DNA of 64,000 nt, taken from Peribacillus sp. FSL P2-0133 (GTDB lineage: Bacteria > Bacillota > Bacilli > Bacillales > DSM-1321). A program made the translations under genes and the position numbers. The notes beneath the pieces were generated by a model, which worked only from the letters and a program-made list of their open reading frames with translations, ran no database searches and was not told the origin of the DNA. The stretch is taken from positions 3,842,001-3,906,000 of the forward strand of contig NZ_CP150254.1 of NCBI RefSeq assembly GCF_037975445.1, given 5' to 3'. Below, piece by piece: positions 47,368 through 56,028 of this stretch (position 1 is the first letter of the stretch; each line of letters begins with the position of its first letter).

Positions 47368-49056
47368 ATGAAAATCAATATATCCTTCAATTCTGAATGG
47401 AATGACGAGTTTCTGCAAAAAATGGAAAATGACGGTCCATGGGGAAATTGGGAGCTTTATAAGTTGGCGGTTCAAATGGAGGAAAATCTTATCATCCCTG
47501 ATTTTGAAGGTTTACAGGCGCCCAAGCACCTTCCGCAGTTAACCCCGCTTCCCCATCAATTGGAAGCAGCCAAGCAAGTGGTGGAAAAGATGAATGGAAA
47601 GGCCATTTTAGCTGATGAGGTGGGGCTCGGAAAAACAATTGAAGCAGGCTTGATCCTAAAAGAGTATATGATTAGGGGCCTTGTAAAAAAAGTATTGATC
47701 CTTGTTCCAGCCTCCCTTGTCACACAATGGGCTTTTGAATTGAATACCAAGTTTCATATACCGGCAGTCGTTCAGAGAAAAAGTTATGTTTGGGAATCCT
47801 GTGATGTGGTCATTTCATCCATTGATACAGCGAAACGCGCTCCACATCGAGATATCATTTTTACTCAGGAATATGACTTCATCATTATTGATGAAGCTCA
47901 TAAACTTAAAAACAATAAGACGAAGAACTATGAATTCGTCCAAAATCTGAAAAAGAAATTTTGTTTACTCCTGACAGCCACTCCGATTCAAAATAAAGTC
48001 GAGGAGATTTTTCACCTCGTTTCGTTATTGAAACCGGGCCACTTGGGAAATGCCTCACTCTTTTCGGAAAAGTATAAAGGGAAAGGCCGGAACATCATTG
48101 AAGATGAACACCTAAAGGAACTGGTCAATACTGTCATGATTCGAAACCGGCGGGCCGATACTGGCATTGAATGGACAAAACGGCATGTGGAAACCATCAC
48201 CATTGAATTTTCTCCAACGGAACAAGCATTGTACGATGCTGTTTCCAAATTCAAGCCTATTTCGGATGGATCAAAAGGAAGCGCCTTTTCGGCTCTCACT
48301 CTCCAAAGGGAAGCATGCAGCAGCAGAGAGGCGGTCTTTTATACATTAAAGAATATGAAAGAAAAATATGATCAGCCTTCCCCTGACTTTTTGGCAAAGC
48401 TTGATGATTTATTTTCTAAAGTGAATGAAACAGTTCAGAACTCCAAGGCTGAAAAAGCACTGGAACTGATCAAGAAAATTGATGACAAAGTGATTATCTT
48501 TACCGAATACCGGGCGACTCAGCTATATCTCCAATGGTACCTACAGCAGAATGGAATTTCTTCGGTTCCCTTCCGAGGCGGTTTTAAGCGCGGAAAGAAA
48601 GACTGGATGCGGGAATTATTCCAAAAGAATATACAGGTATTAATAGCAACAGAAGCTGGCGGGGAAGGGATAAACCTTCAGTTTTGCCATCACTTGATTA
48701 ATTTTGACCTGCCATGGAACCCCATGAGGCTCGAACAGAGAATTGGACGGATTCACCGCCTTGGTCAGGAAGAAGATGTGATGATTTATAACTTTGCCAC
48801 GAAAAATACAGTAGAAGAACATATTCTGAAGTTACTATACGAAAAAATAAATTTATTTGAAAAAGTAATTGGAGAATTGGATGATATTCTAACCAAACTG
48901 GATATTAACAACATTGAAGAATATTTAATTGATGTGGTCGGCGAGTCCAAAACAGAGGGCGAAATGAAGATCAAGATGGATAATTTTTCATCGTTAATCC
49001 AATTCGCTCAATCAATGAAGGAAGGTGAGGTTCATGCAGCAACGGGAAATTCATGA
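47368..49056 (+). CDS. yqhH: SNF2-family helicase/ATPase YqhH
   Basis: This is a RapA/SNF2-type dsDNA translocase whose role in bacilli is not settled. The 562 residues have Walker A ADEVGLGKTIEAGLILKEY, the DEAH box IIIDEAHKLKN, motif III LLTATPIQN, and helicase C motifs V (ATEAGGEGINLQFCHHLI) and VI (RLEQRIGRIHRLGQEEDV). It is transcribed away from the gcv operon. It overlaps yqhG at its 3' end and presumably works in the same pathway. Confidence 0.93.
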   Translation: MKINISFNSEWNDEFLQKMENDGPWGNWELYKLAVQMEENLIIPDFEGLQAPKHLPQLTPLPHQLEAAKQVVEKMNGKAILADEVGLGKTIEAGLILKEYMIRGLVKKVLILVPASLVTQWAFELNTKFHIPAVVQRKSYVWESCDVVISSIDTAKRAPHRDIIFTQEYDFIIIDEAHKLKNNKTKNYEFVQNLKKKFCLLLTATPIQNKVEEIFHLVSLLKPGHLGNASLFSEKYKGKGRNIIEDEHLKELVNTVMIRNRRADTGIEWTKRHVETITIEFSPTEQALYDAVSKFKPISDGSKGSAFSALTLQREACSSREAVFYTLKNMKEKYDQPSPDFLAKLDDLFSKVNETVQNSKAEKALELIKKIDDKVIIFTEYRATQLYLQWYLQQNGISSVPFRGGFKRGKKDWMRELFQKNIQVLIATEAGGEGINLQFCHHLINFDLPWNPMRLEQRIGRIHRLGQEEDVMIYNFATKNTVEEHILKLLYEKINLFEKVIGELDDILTKLDINNIEEYLIDVVGESKTEGEMKIKMDNFSSLIQFAQSMKEGEVHAATGNS

Positions 49057-49834
49057 TTTTTTAATAACTTTTTTTAAGGCCAACGATTGTGAAATACTGG
49101 ATAATGCACCAACCCACCTTACAGTCCAATTGACGATTGAAATGGATAAAGAATTAATGAACAGACCCTTTTACTGGCATTATCTAGAAAAAACAGGTGG
49201 CGTTCCGAACCCAGCACAGATGACTTTCATTACCGATCCAGAACAAGCTCCATCCGATTTAAAGGGAGAAATGATTCATTTTGGCTCCCCACGCCTTCAT
49301 CAAATTATTCAATCAACCAAAAAGCTGGCAGGGTATACTAGACTTTTTGAGGATACTCCTCCATTAAAAGGCGGCGGAAATAATCCTTTGTTTCCTTGGC
49401 TGACCCTGAATGTGAAAATATCCTATCAATGCGACCGTAAAAAAGATACTTTCATGTCGATAGGACTGAATCTAATCTCAGGTGAGATCATGGAAAAGTT
49501 TCACCATCGGGTTTTACCGATAAAGGTCACCCCAAAAATACCGGATTACTCCTTTACGCTTTCACCTTTGATCATGCCCAAGAGTGGATTGGCAAGACTG
49601 GATACATACATCAGGACCAGTTTCGAGGATGATGACCATTCTTGGGCGGAGGAAGCAATGCTGCGCTGGCAGAATGATTTGAATTTATTGGAGCATTTTT
49701 ACAAAGATATGGACGAAAAAAGTGAGAGTTATTATACCGAGAAAGAAGCACTAAAAGCTCAATATGAACCCAACATCAGAATATCCATCATCAACGGAGG
49801 ATTATTTTACCTTTCAGATAGGGCGTTGGGATAA
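49034..49834 (+). CDS. yqhG: YqhG family protein
   Basis: The 266-residue protein starts MQQREIHDFLITFFKANDCE. It includes FYWHYLEKTGGVPNPAQMTF, IHFGSPRLHQIIQSTKKLAG and a C-terminal acidic region, all consistent with the YqhG family. No catalytic motif is visible. It overlaps the yqhH end by 23 bases, so the two are coupled. Function unknown; a partner of the YqhH ATPase is an inference from the fixed pair. Confidence 0.85.
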   Translation: MQQREIHDFLITFFKANDCEILDNAPTHLTVQLTIEMDKELMNRPFYWHYLEKTGGVPNPAQMTFITDPEQAPSDLKGEMIHFGSPRLHQIIQSTKKLAGYTRLFEDTPPLKGGGNNPLFPWLTLNVKISYQCDRKKDTFMSIGLNLISGEIMEKFHHRVLPIKVTPKIPDYSFTLSPLIMPKSGLARLDTYIRTSFEDDDHSWAEEAMLRWQNDLNLLEHFYKDMDEKSESYYTEKEALKAQYEPNIRISIINGGLFYLSDRALG

Positions 49835-49849
49835 GTAAAGAACGAAAAG

Positions 49850-49882
49850 AAACAGATGTCCTAATTTTCGGGACATCTGTTT
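49850..49882. terminator. Bidirectional terminator between yqhG and yqzE
   Basis: A perfect 12-bp stem (49850-49861 with 49871-49882, arm AAACAGATGTCC) with T tracts lies between convergent genes. Confidence 0.9.
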
Positions 49883-50067
49883 CACTTTTTGATATTTTTC
49901 CTTACGAACATCGACAAAGCAAAAGGGACAATGCCAAACCAATGGGACATACCATGATTTTTATCCTCTTTTCTGTGACGGCGCTTTTCTTTTCGTTCTT
50001 TTTTCGTCAGATTAAAATACTCGACAAGCTGCTGCGTCAGATATTTAATATAAGCGTTTGTAGACAT
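49882..50067 (-). CDS. yqzE: YqzE family protein
   Basis: The 61-residue protein has the family start STNAYIKYLTQQLVEYFNLT, a very basic middle (KKERKEKRRHRKEDK) and a hydrophobic C-terminus (WFGIVPFALSMFV), suggesting a small membrane-associated protein. In B. subtilis it ends the comG operon. Here it lies 117 bases after comGG on the same strand with no strong hairpin between, so it is likely cotranscribed. Confidence 0.85.
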   Translation of the reverse strand: MSTNAYIKYLTQQLVEYFNLTKKERKEKRRHRKEDKNHGMSHWFGIVPFALSMFVRKNIKK

Positions 50068-50184
50068 ATAAAATCATCACCCTATGCAAAGTATGCCCGT
50101 TTTACGCTCCTTTTATTCCTTCGCTTGTTCCCTGAACACGTGAACATGTCGCGTTCCGTTTTAAAAGAGTGTTGATTATCCGTA

Positions 50185-50571
50185 TTAGCCAGCTTGCTTT
50201 TCCAACCATTCTTTCACTTTCCCCGCTTCTTTATCGTATTGAATGATGACCCTGCCCTCGCGATCATTTTTAGTCGTGGAAGAAAACTCGATATATACGT
50301 AAGGACCTTCTTGTTTCATCAAGGAATACCGCACCACACCATTGGGATATGAAATTTCCCCCTGGATGATTTTTGGGATTTCTTCGCCCCACTCTGCCGT
50401 CACATCCATGATGGCTAGATGGACAAGATGGTCGGCCACAAGCGATTCTTCCACTTCTTTATAAAACTTTTTATCAATGATAAACTGGTCTATCATTAGT
50501 ATCGTGAACATGATGAAAACACTCGCTACAATCATGACCATCGGGAAAACGACTCCTTTTTGATTATTCAT
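50185..50571 (-). CDS. comGG: ComGG pseudopilin-related protein
   Basis: ComGG is the last core protein of the competence pseudopilus. The 128 residues have a short N-terminal leader (MNNQKGVVFPMVM) and one hydrophobic helix (about 6-28), without the usual Glu5 of prepilins, as is typical for ComGG. The ATG at 50571 is chosen; a longer frame to 50586 overlaps comGF. Assignment rests on position and shape as much as on sequence. Confidence 0.8.
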   Translation of the reverse strand: MNNQKGVVFPMVMIVASVFIMFTILMIDQFIIDKKFYKEVEESLVADHLVHLAIMDVTAEWGEEIPKIIQGEISYPNGVVRYSLMKQEGPYVYIEFSSTTKNDREGRVIIQYDKEAGKVKEWLEKQAG

Positions 50572-51043
50572 CGACTTTCGTAACATTCCTTATGAAAGGG
50601 TGAAATCTTCGACTGAAAGTAGTTCCTGCTTTATCCGTTATATTTATAACAATGACACCGCCATCCTTTTCAACCCGGAATTCCGAAATGTTCTGCAAGA
50701 TGACCTCATGCCCCATTCCATTCACTCGTCTTCGGACCTTATCTTCATATTGTTCAAACGATGATAATTGCTCACCTGAAAGCAAAAATAATTTATTTCC
50801 CATTACATCCTGAACTTTGGAACTCCGGACCTCCTGCTTCATTTGCATGGTAAAGACCTCCCACTCTTTAGGATGCAATTTATCAACGGACCCCATTTGG
50901 GTGTGAATGATAGAAAAAAGCTGTAGAACAAAAAGGGACGTAGTCATTAAAATCATTAAAGAAAAAAGCATTTCGATCATCGTAAAGCCATCATTTTTTC
51001 GCAGCATCACAAATGGATTCCAGATTACCCGATTCATCTTCAT
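50564..51043 (-). CDS. comGF: ComGF prepilin-like protein
   Basis: ComGF is a minor pseudopilin of the competence DNA-uptake machinery. The 159 residues have a prepilin motif, RKNDGFTMIEMLFSLMILMT, with Glu at +5 and a hydrophobic helix. The soluble domain has KMKQEVRSSKVQDVMG-like and RRRVNGMGHEVILQNISEFR segments. The ATG at 51043 has AAGGG ten bases upstream; the frame overlaps both comGE and comGG, so translation is tightly coupled. Confidence 0.85.
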   Translation of the reverse strand: MKMNRVIWNPFVMLRKNDGFTMIEMLFSLMILMTTSLFVLQLFSIIHTQMGSVDKLHPKEWEVFTMQMKQEVRSSKVQDVMGNKLFLLSGEQLSSFEQYEDKVRRRVNGMGHEVILQNISEFRVEKDGGVIVINITDKAGTTFSRRFHPFIRNVTKVDE

Positions 51044-51329
51044 AACGTACACACCCTTCAATCATTCCCGGGAAATCCCCATGGTCCTTCCAAACCATTT
51101 CATAGGATCTTTTTTTGTAAATGATTTCCTGACCAACTGCTTGTATCTCCCCATCCATGAACGCCGTCAATCTTTCATATAATAAATGGTGGGCTTCTGT
51201 CCTTACGGCAATATCTTTCCGATCCATCAATAACTCTTCAAGAATGGGTAAAATGGCAAGGACCAGGAATATACAAACGGCAAATGCGGCTATCAGCTCA
51301 AGGTAGACGTAACCTTTACAATTTCTCAA
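50991..51329 (-). CDS. comGE: ComGE prepilin-like protein
   Basis: ComGE is a minor pseudopilin. The 112 residues have a prepilin processing site, NCKGYVYLELIAAF, with Glu at +5 and a hydrophobic helix (about 10-30). The TTG at 51329 has GGGAGG seven bases upstream. It overlaps comGD by 14 bases and comGF by 53. Confidence 0.85.
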   Translation of the reverse strand: MRNCKGYVYLELIAAFAVCIFLVLAILPILEELLMDRKDIAVRTEAHHLLYERLTAFMDGEIQAVGQEIIYKKRSYEMVWKDHGDFPGMIEGCVRYEDESGNLESICDAAKK

Positions 51330-51759
51330 TCCTGAACCTCCCTTTACCGATATTGAGGATCAGCTTGTACTTTCCCTTTGAAGTGTCAATCATAATCGTT
51401 CCGGCTTTTGAAGCATTTCCATACTGATTAAAATGAAAGCTGAACCCCAAAGTGCCACTTAAAAACTGTATATCCTCTGGTATGATTCTCTCTAAAACGA
51501 TCCCCTCCTTATAAGACGAAACGGTATAAACCTTTTTGGTATTATCAATATGGAGGTAAATCAAGCTCTCATGACTGATGGCATACTGTTGTGCATAGAA
51601 AAGATCTTCATGGAATTGAGAAAGGAATAGCCTATTTTCCATTCCTTTGGTGAAGCTAGGATATAGATTAGGACCGATGGAAATCAGGAGTACAAAAATA
51701 ACGAGGACAATGAGGGTTTCAGATAGTGTATACCCCCCATTGGAATGCCGTATGTTCAC
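51316..51759 (-). CDS. comGD: ComGD prepilin-like protein
   Basis: ComGD is a minor pseudopilin of the competence apparatus. The 147 residues have the prepilin motif NGGYTLSETLIVLVIFVLLI with Glu at +5, followed by a soluble domain ending NIGKGRFRIEKL. A GTG at 51759 just after GGAG is preferred, with the TTG at 51774 as an alternative. It follows comGC by a few bases or overlaps it. Confidence 0.87.
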   Translation of the reverse strand: MNIRHSNGGYTLSETLIVLVIFVLLISIGPNLYPSFTKGMENRLFLSQFHEDLFYAQQYAISHESLIYLHIDNTKKVYTVSSYKEGIVLERIIPEDIQFLSGTLGFSFHFNQYGNASKAGTIMIDTSKGKYKLILNIGKGRFRIEKL

Positions 51760-51766
51760 TTCTCTC

Positions 51767-52078
51767 CTACTCAACGACCGTTATCTTTCCTTTACTATCC
51801 AAACTAATATCATCCCCATTAGGACAAGATGTCTGTTTGAGATAGCCTTGACTTTCCAACTCACCGATACTTCCGGGCAGTTTAGCATTGTCGATCTCAT
51901 AAGCCTGTACCTGCGCTTGGGCCATCTTCACGAATGCTTCACATCCTTTAGACTGAATCGTAGATTGGTTCTTCGTGATATTGGGGATCGTTATAATCAA
52001 TAGGATGGATATTACCAATAAAACAATAAGCATTTCAATTAATGTAAAACCACGTTCATTCATCACTTTCTTCAACAT
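51767..52078 (-). CDS. comGC: ComGC major competence pseudopilin
   Basis: ComGC is the major subunit of the competence pseudopilus. The 103 residues contain the prepilin peptidase site NERGFTLIEMLIVLLVISIL with Glu at +5 and the two cysteines (GCEAFVKM, QTSCPNGDD) that form the intramolecular disulfide. The ATG at 52078 follows AGGAGC by eight bases and gives a short leader; the frame to 52132 is not supported by a ribosome site. Confidence 0.93.
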   Translation of the reverse strand: MLKKVMNERGFTLIEMLIVLLVISILLIITIPNITKNQSTIQSKGCEAFVKMAQAQVQAYEIDNAKLPGSIGELESQGYLKQTSCPNGDDISLDSKGKITVVE

Positions 52079-52155
52079 ATCATCATGCTCCTGAAACCAT
52101 CTGAATACCAGATGACCTTCGAGCATTTTCACCTCCGGAATACAAAAATAAAATC

Positions 52156-53190
52156 CTATATACCTTCGAGCAGTGAGAACATCGGCAGCAAAACTGCCAA
52201 ATAAATGGATACAATCAAAAGACCTATAAGTGAGAACATAAGAGGCTGAATGATTTTCAAGATTGCATTCATTCTCTCTTCAATTTTCTCCAGTAAAAAA
52301 CGACTGTAATGAAGCAGCTCCGCATCAAGTCTGCCGTATTTTTGACCATTTGCAGCGACCACCGGTAAATTCCCATCAAAATATGGGAGCTCCCGAAAAA
52401 TCATTTCAAGTGATCTGCCCTCGATCAAATCATCCTTAATGATATTGCTTAGTTTTTGGTAAAAAGGCTGCTGTTGATTTATCGAGAATAATTTGATGCT
52501 ATCGTTTATCGATAGCCCTCCGGAAAGTAAGCCACTGAATTGGCTAGCAAAAAAATAAGTTTCGTATAATTTGATGAAGGTTCCGAATATCGGAATTCTC
52601 ATCAAAATCCTTCGCTGCCTTAATGGGCACAATCCGTTAAACCAAAATCGTTTGAGTATATACAAGAATAGGAGCAATCCGAGTAAAAAGAAGGGGAGTG
52701 CTGGAAGAATGAATGTGGAGGCTGCCATTAATTTTAAGAGTGTGTGCTGATCGACATCCATCGTGAAATAGATTGTCTGGAATTTGGGTAGGAGAATACT
52801 CTGAAGAATATAAAAAACGATGCTTACAAAAAAGACTAAGAATACGGGATACACCATTAACTTTTTTACTTTATCCATATCCTCGGTTCTTTTCTTCCAA
52901 TATCGCCCTCCTTCTTTCAACGCCCGTTCCAGGTCGCCATATTGTTCTCCATAAAATATATAACTTACAAGCTGCGGATGAAAACCAAGATGGGTCAGCA
53001 CCATGTGCAACGGGTAACCGTTCCTTAAATCGGCTTTAGCCTGAATGAAGTCTTCCGCTTTCTTCTTTGATTCCTGAAACTCAAGAAAATGTAAAGCGTC
53101 CGCCAAAGGATAACCATGATTCAATAATTCACCTAGCTTCGAAATAAAGACCGCCTGCTCTTTTACCTTCCATTTACTTTTTGGTTTCAT
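52156..53190 (-). CDS. comGB: ComGB competence pseudopilus platform protein
   Basis: ComGB is the polytopic membrane protein (GspF/PilC family) on which the pseudopilus assembles. The 344 residues have the duplicated GspF domain, with three membrane segments near 130-155, 180-205 and 310-335 and the conserved FRELPYFDGNLPVVAANGQKYG motif. The ATG at 53190 overlaps the comGA end by 17 bases; a frame to 53256 exists but would overlap comGA by 83. Confidence 0.9.
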   Translation of the reverse strand: MKPKSKWKVKEQAVFISKLGELLNHGYPLADALHFLEFQESKKKAEDFIQAKADLRNGYPLHMVLTHLGFHPQLVSYIFYGEQYGDLERALKEGGRYWKKRTEDMDKVKKLMVYPVFLVFFVSIVFYILQSILLPKFQTIYFTMDVDQHTLLKLMAASTFILPALPFFLLGLLLFLYILKRFWFNGLCPLRQRRILMRIPIFGTFIKLYETYFFASQFSGLLSGGLSINDSIKLFSINQQQPFYQKLSNIIKDDLIEGRSLEMIFRELPYFDGNLPVVAANGQKYGRLDAELLHYSRFLLEKIEERMNAILKIIQPLMFSLIGLLIVSIYLAVLLPMFSLLEGI

Positions 53191-54259
53191 CGTATACCAG
53201 CCGTTCATATTCCCCGGAATCCACATATCCCATCGCAACCGCTTTTCCGATTTCATCCTTCAATTGGCGGTAGCTGACCGTTGCCTTTCCTTTTTCATCT
53301 CCCATTATCCGGAGAACCTCAGCCAGGCTTTTTCCATATAGCAATTCATATACACTTGCCCTTTTATTCCTGGCAGTCATTTTGCAAGCTAAATCACAGT
53401 CCCCTTTACATGGAAGACATCGCAATTCAACCAGCCGCTGTGCTGTCACGCCAATCAAACTCTGTTCAACCTCAAGCAGGCTGACACCAAATTCCAGTAA
53501 CCTGGAGATGGCGCCCTGGGCGTCCCTGGTATGCATGGTTGTAAGTATCAAATGACCGGTCAATGCGGCACGCACTGCGATTTTGGCGGTTTCTGCATCT
53601 CTGACTTCCCCAACCATGATCACGTCAGGGTCATGCCTCAGAACAGCTTTTAGACCAACAGAATACGTAACGCCCGCCTTTTCATTGATTTGGACTTGCA
53701 ATACCTTTTCGGATACATTTTCAATGGGATCTTCAAGTGTAATAATATTTCGATTGATCATCTCATGGGCATGGTGAAGCAGGGAATATAGTGTCGTGGT
53801 TTTTCCACTGCCAGTCGGGCCGGTAAATATGAGCATGCCATGGGAATGCTTCAGGAGAGCAATCAATTTTTGAACGGTGCTTGGAAATAAGGATAACTGT
53901 TCTAGAGGAAGGATATTCTGTTGGGGTATTAAGCGGATGACCAAACTTTCGAGATGGGCAGTGGGTAAAGTGGAAAGGCGGAGTCCGACCACCTGGTTGG
54001 CCAAATTGATGGTGATGGCACCACTCTGGGGCCTCCTTTTCTCACCTATATCCATCGAGGCAAGGAACTTCAAATGAGCGATCAGCCTCTCTGCTTCAAA
54101 GAATGATAATGTTTCCTTTGGAACAAGCTTATTGTCTATCCTGAATTGGATGAGAGGTCCCTCCTTGCGAAAAAAAATGTGGATATCCGATGCCGATTCC
54201 TGTACAGCACGGGTCAGTATTTTTTCTGCGGTCTTTTCAATCGATATCAATTCATTCAT
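53174..54259 (-). CDS. comGA: ComGA competence traffic ATPase
   Basis: ComGA is the secretion-type ATPase that powers pseudopilus assembly. The 361 residues have Walker A GPTGSGKTTTLYSLLHHAH, the Asp box and Walker B (LEDPIENVSEKVLQVQINEK, DPDVIMVGEVRDAETA), the His box TGHLILTTMHT and a zinc-type cysteine group RCLPCKGDCDLACK. Start choice is uncertain: AGGAGGTGAT is followed by GTG, ATG (used here) and TTG in frame at increasing spacing. It is the first comG gene. Confidence 0.92.
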   Translation of the reverse strand: MNELISIEKTAEKILTRAVQESASDIHIFFRKEGPLIQFRIDNKLVPKETLSFFEAERLIAHLKFLASMDIGEKRRPQSGAITINLANQVVGLRLSTLPTAHLESLVIRLIPQQNILPLEQLSLFPSTVQKLIALLKHSHGMLIFTGPTGSGKTTTLYSLLHHAHEMINRNIITLEDPIENVSEKVLQVQINEKAGVTYSVGLKAVLRHDPDVIMVGEVRDAETAKIAVRAALTGHLILTTMHTRDAQGAISRLLEFGVSLLEVEQSLIGVTAQRLVELRCLPCKGDCDLACKMTARNKRASVYELLYGKSLAEVLRIMGDEKGKATVSYRQLKDEIGKAVAMGYVDSGEYERLVYDETKK

Positions 54260-54319
54260 CACCTCCTATGATTCTTGTTGTATGGATTCGACAATCCACG
54301 ACAAATTCCTGCTTCAGAA

Positions 54320-54353
54320 AAAAAAATTCCCGAAAGAAATTTCGAGAATCATC
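54320..54353 (-). terminator. Terminator after mgsR
   Basis: ATTCTCGAAA and TTTCGGGAAT, with one G-T pair, form a hairpin around TTTC followed on the minus strand by a run of nine T. It directly follows the mgsR stop and precedes comGA by about 60 bases. Confidence 0.8.
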
Positions 54354-54734
54354 TCACATGCTCATTTTCAAATCAAGCCTTTTGGAAACCAAATTTCTTA
54401 ATGCGTCTACATTATGACCAATCACCAGTTTTTGCCCGTCTATGAGAATGGGCCTTCTTAATAACTTCGGTTCTTTTGTTAATAATTGGATTACATCAGA
54501 AAGCATCATTTCGTCAATATTAACTTGTAAGTCTTTGTATGCTTCACTTCTTGTTGCTAAGACTTCATCAAGCCCTTCAGATGTCAATTCAAGAATTCTT
54601 TTTAACTCTGCTACAGTTGGAGTCTCTCTGAATAAATGTCGCTCATCGAAGGAAACTTGATTGGCCCTTAACCATTTTTTTGTTTTGCGGCAAGATGTAC
54701 AACTTGGATACGAAAAGAAAGTTAACTGTGCCAT
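54354..54734 (-). CDS. mgsR: MgsR, Spx/ArsC-family stress regulator
   Basis: MgsR is a Spx-like regulator that modulates part of the general stress response by binding RNA polymerase alpha. The 126 residues, the B. subtilis length, contain the redox CxxC in FFSYPSCTSCRKTKKWLRA and the family segments FDERHLFRETPTVAEL and PKLLRRPILIDGQKLVIGHN. The ATG at 54734 has GGGGAG at eight bases; a frame to 54767 lacks a site. In B. subtilis the gene is also called yqgZ and lies in the same place. Confidence 0.92.
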   Translation of the reverse strand: MAQLTFFSYPSCTSCRKTKKWLRANQVSFDERHLFRETPTVAELKRILELTSEGLDEVLATRSEAYKDLQVNIDEMMLSDVIQLLTKEPKLLRRPILIDGQKLVIGHNVDALRNLVSKRLDLKMSM

Positions 54735-54946
54735 ACTAATCACTCCCCGTTCACATTTTGTATACATTAATAATCTATATAATAATTGTATAATATTTGT
54801 ACAATCATTGTATATATTTTTGCTTATTAAGCCGCTTTATTTGTGAACATTTTTTAAACTAAAAGGAGTTTGCCCTTTCTCTTATTCCATTTTTTTCTGC
54901 CTGCATTATAATGGACATAGTTAAACTATGGAAACAGGAGGGTGTA

Positions 54947-55648
54947 ATGGAACAAACGTTAAAAATAACAAACGTGTTAGCTGATCCCACCAGATATTAT
55001 ATATATCAGCATATTGTGAACAAGCATGGTGATGTATCGGTACAGCAAATCGCCGATTCTTTTAACATCCATCCAAATGTTGCCCGTCTGCATTTGTCAA
55101 AACTTGAGGATATCGATATGTTGACCTCGGATGCCCGAAAGACGGGGAAAGGCGGTCGTCCCAGCAGACTTTATCGATTATCTGATAAAGTCATTCAGCT
55201 TCATTTTCCATATAGGAACTATCAGCTGCTTTCAAGGATTGCCATCCAGACGATGATGACATTAGGGGAACAAGGAAAACAGGCACTTTATGAAACGGGA
55301 AAAGTATTCGGGGAGGAATTGATCAATCAGCAACTAGCCCTGAATTCGACATCGATCGATCGACTTGGTTTTGGGGAAAAGGTCAATATGCTTAAAAATG
55401 CGGCTACGATCGCAGGGTTATCTCCTGAAATCCAAGCAAGCGAAGAAGAAAATAAAATATACTTCCGTATCTTCAATTGCCCGTTTAAGGAAGTTGCTGA
55501 AGTGGAGCCAAGAGCAATCTGCTCCATGCACAATTCATTTTTAGAAGGTATGTTCGAAGCCTTGTTTGAGAATGTCAATATTGTGGAATTAGAAAATATG
55601 ATGTCCAATTGTGCAACATGCTCATACCAGGCTTCGGTTCTCACATAG
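54947..55648 (+). CDS. HTH transcriptional regulator with C-terminal cysteine cluster
   Basis: The 233-residue protein has a winged helix-turn-helix (about 10-85; LADPTRYYIYQHIVNKHGDV, VQQIADSFNIHPNVARLHLS, GRPSRLYRL). A C-terminal domain has cysteines in FRIFNCPFKE, RAICSMHNSF and SNCATCSY. This layout is like SufR/MOD1-type regulators, whose cysteines hold an iron-sulfur cluster; that the cluster exists here is inference. The start at 54947 has AGGAGG five bases upstream; the frame to 54911 is not supported. It is divergent from mgsR and 85 bases upstream of yqgY. Targets are unknown. Confidence 0.8.
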   Translation: MEQTLKITNVLADPTRYYIYQHIVNKHGDVSVQQIADSFNIHPNVARLHLSKLEDIDMLTSDARKTGKGGRPSRLYRLSDKVIQLHFPYRNYQLLSRIAIQTMMTLGEQGKQALYETGKVFGEELINQQLALNSTSIDRLGFGEKVNMLKNAATIAGLSPEIQASEEENKIYFRIFNCPFKEVAEVEPRAICSMHNSFLEGMFEALFENVNIVELENMMSNCATCSYQASVLT

Positions 55649-55733
55649 AAACAAAAGGCATCCTTTACATTACCTTACAATTTCATTTATAATTATTTAG
55701 AATGTACACGTCTAGACATAAGGAGGGATTCGG

Positions 55734-55976
55734 GTGGAACGCATGTTCAGAGTATGTGGATTTTGGACAGGAATTATGGCAATTTTCTTTTATCTTGGCC
55801 ATATGCATCAAACGTCTTTGCTTTTCTTTGCACAAACGATCTTTTTTGTACTTTTAAGTTATTTGAAATTATCTGAGCGCATGTATATTTATGTTTTCGG
55901 CGCCTATCTTACCGTTTTCTTTGCAGGATTTTCCTACTGGAGCGTATTTATGATGACTCCGGGTACTGCGCATTAA
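55734..55976 (+). CDS. yqgY: DUF2626 small membrane protein YqgY
   Basis: The 80-residue protein has three closely spaced hydrophobic segments (about 6-24, 28-44 and 51-73). It matches YqgY (DUF2626) in length, position and start MERMFRVCGFWTGI. There is no known function. The start codon GTG/ATG has an AAGGAGGG site upstream. A bidirectional terminator follows. Confidence 0.85.
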   Translation: MERMFRVCGFWTGIMAIFFYLGHMHQTSLLFFAQTIFFVLLSYLKLSERMYIYVFGAYLTVFFAGFSYWSVFMMTPGTAH

Positions 55977-55994
55977 GAACAAGCAATATTACAT

Positions 55995-56020
55995 AACCCA
56001 TGAATTTTGATTCATGGGTT
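55995..56020. terminator. Terminator after yqgY
   Basis: A perfect 10-bp stem (55995-56004 with 56011-56020, arm AACCCATGAA) is followed by T on the plus strand, between convergent genes. Confidence 0.9.
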
Positions 56021-56028
56021 TTTACTTG

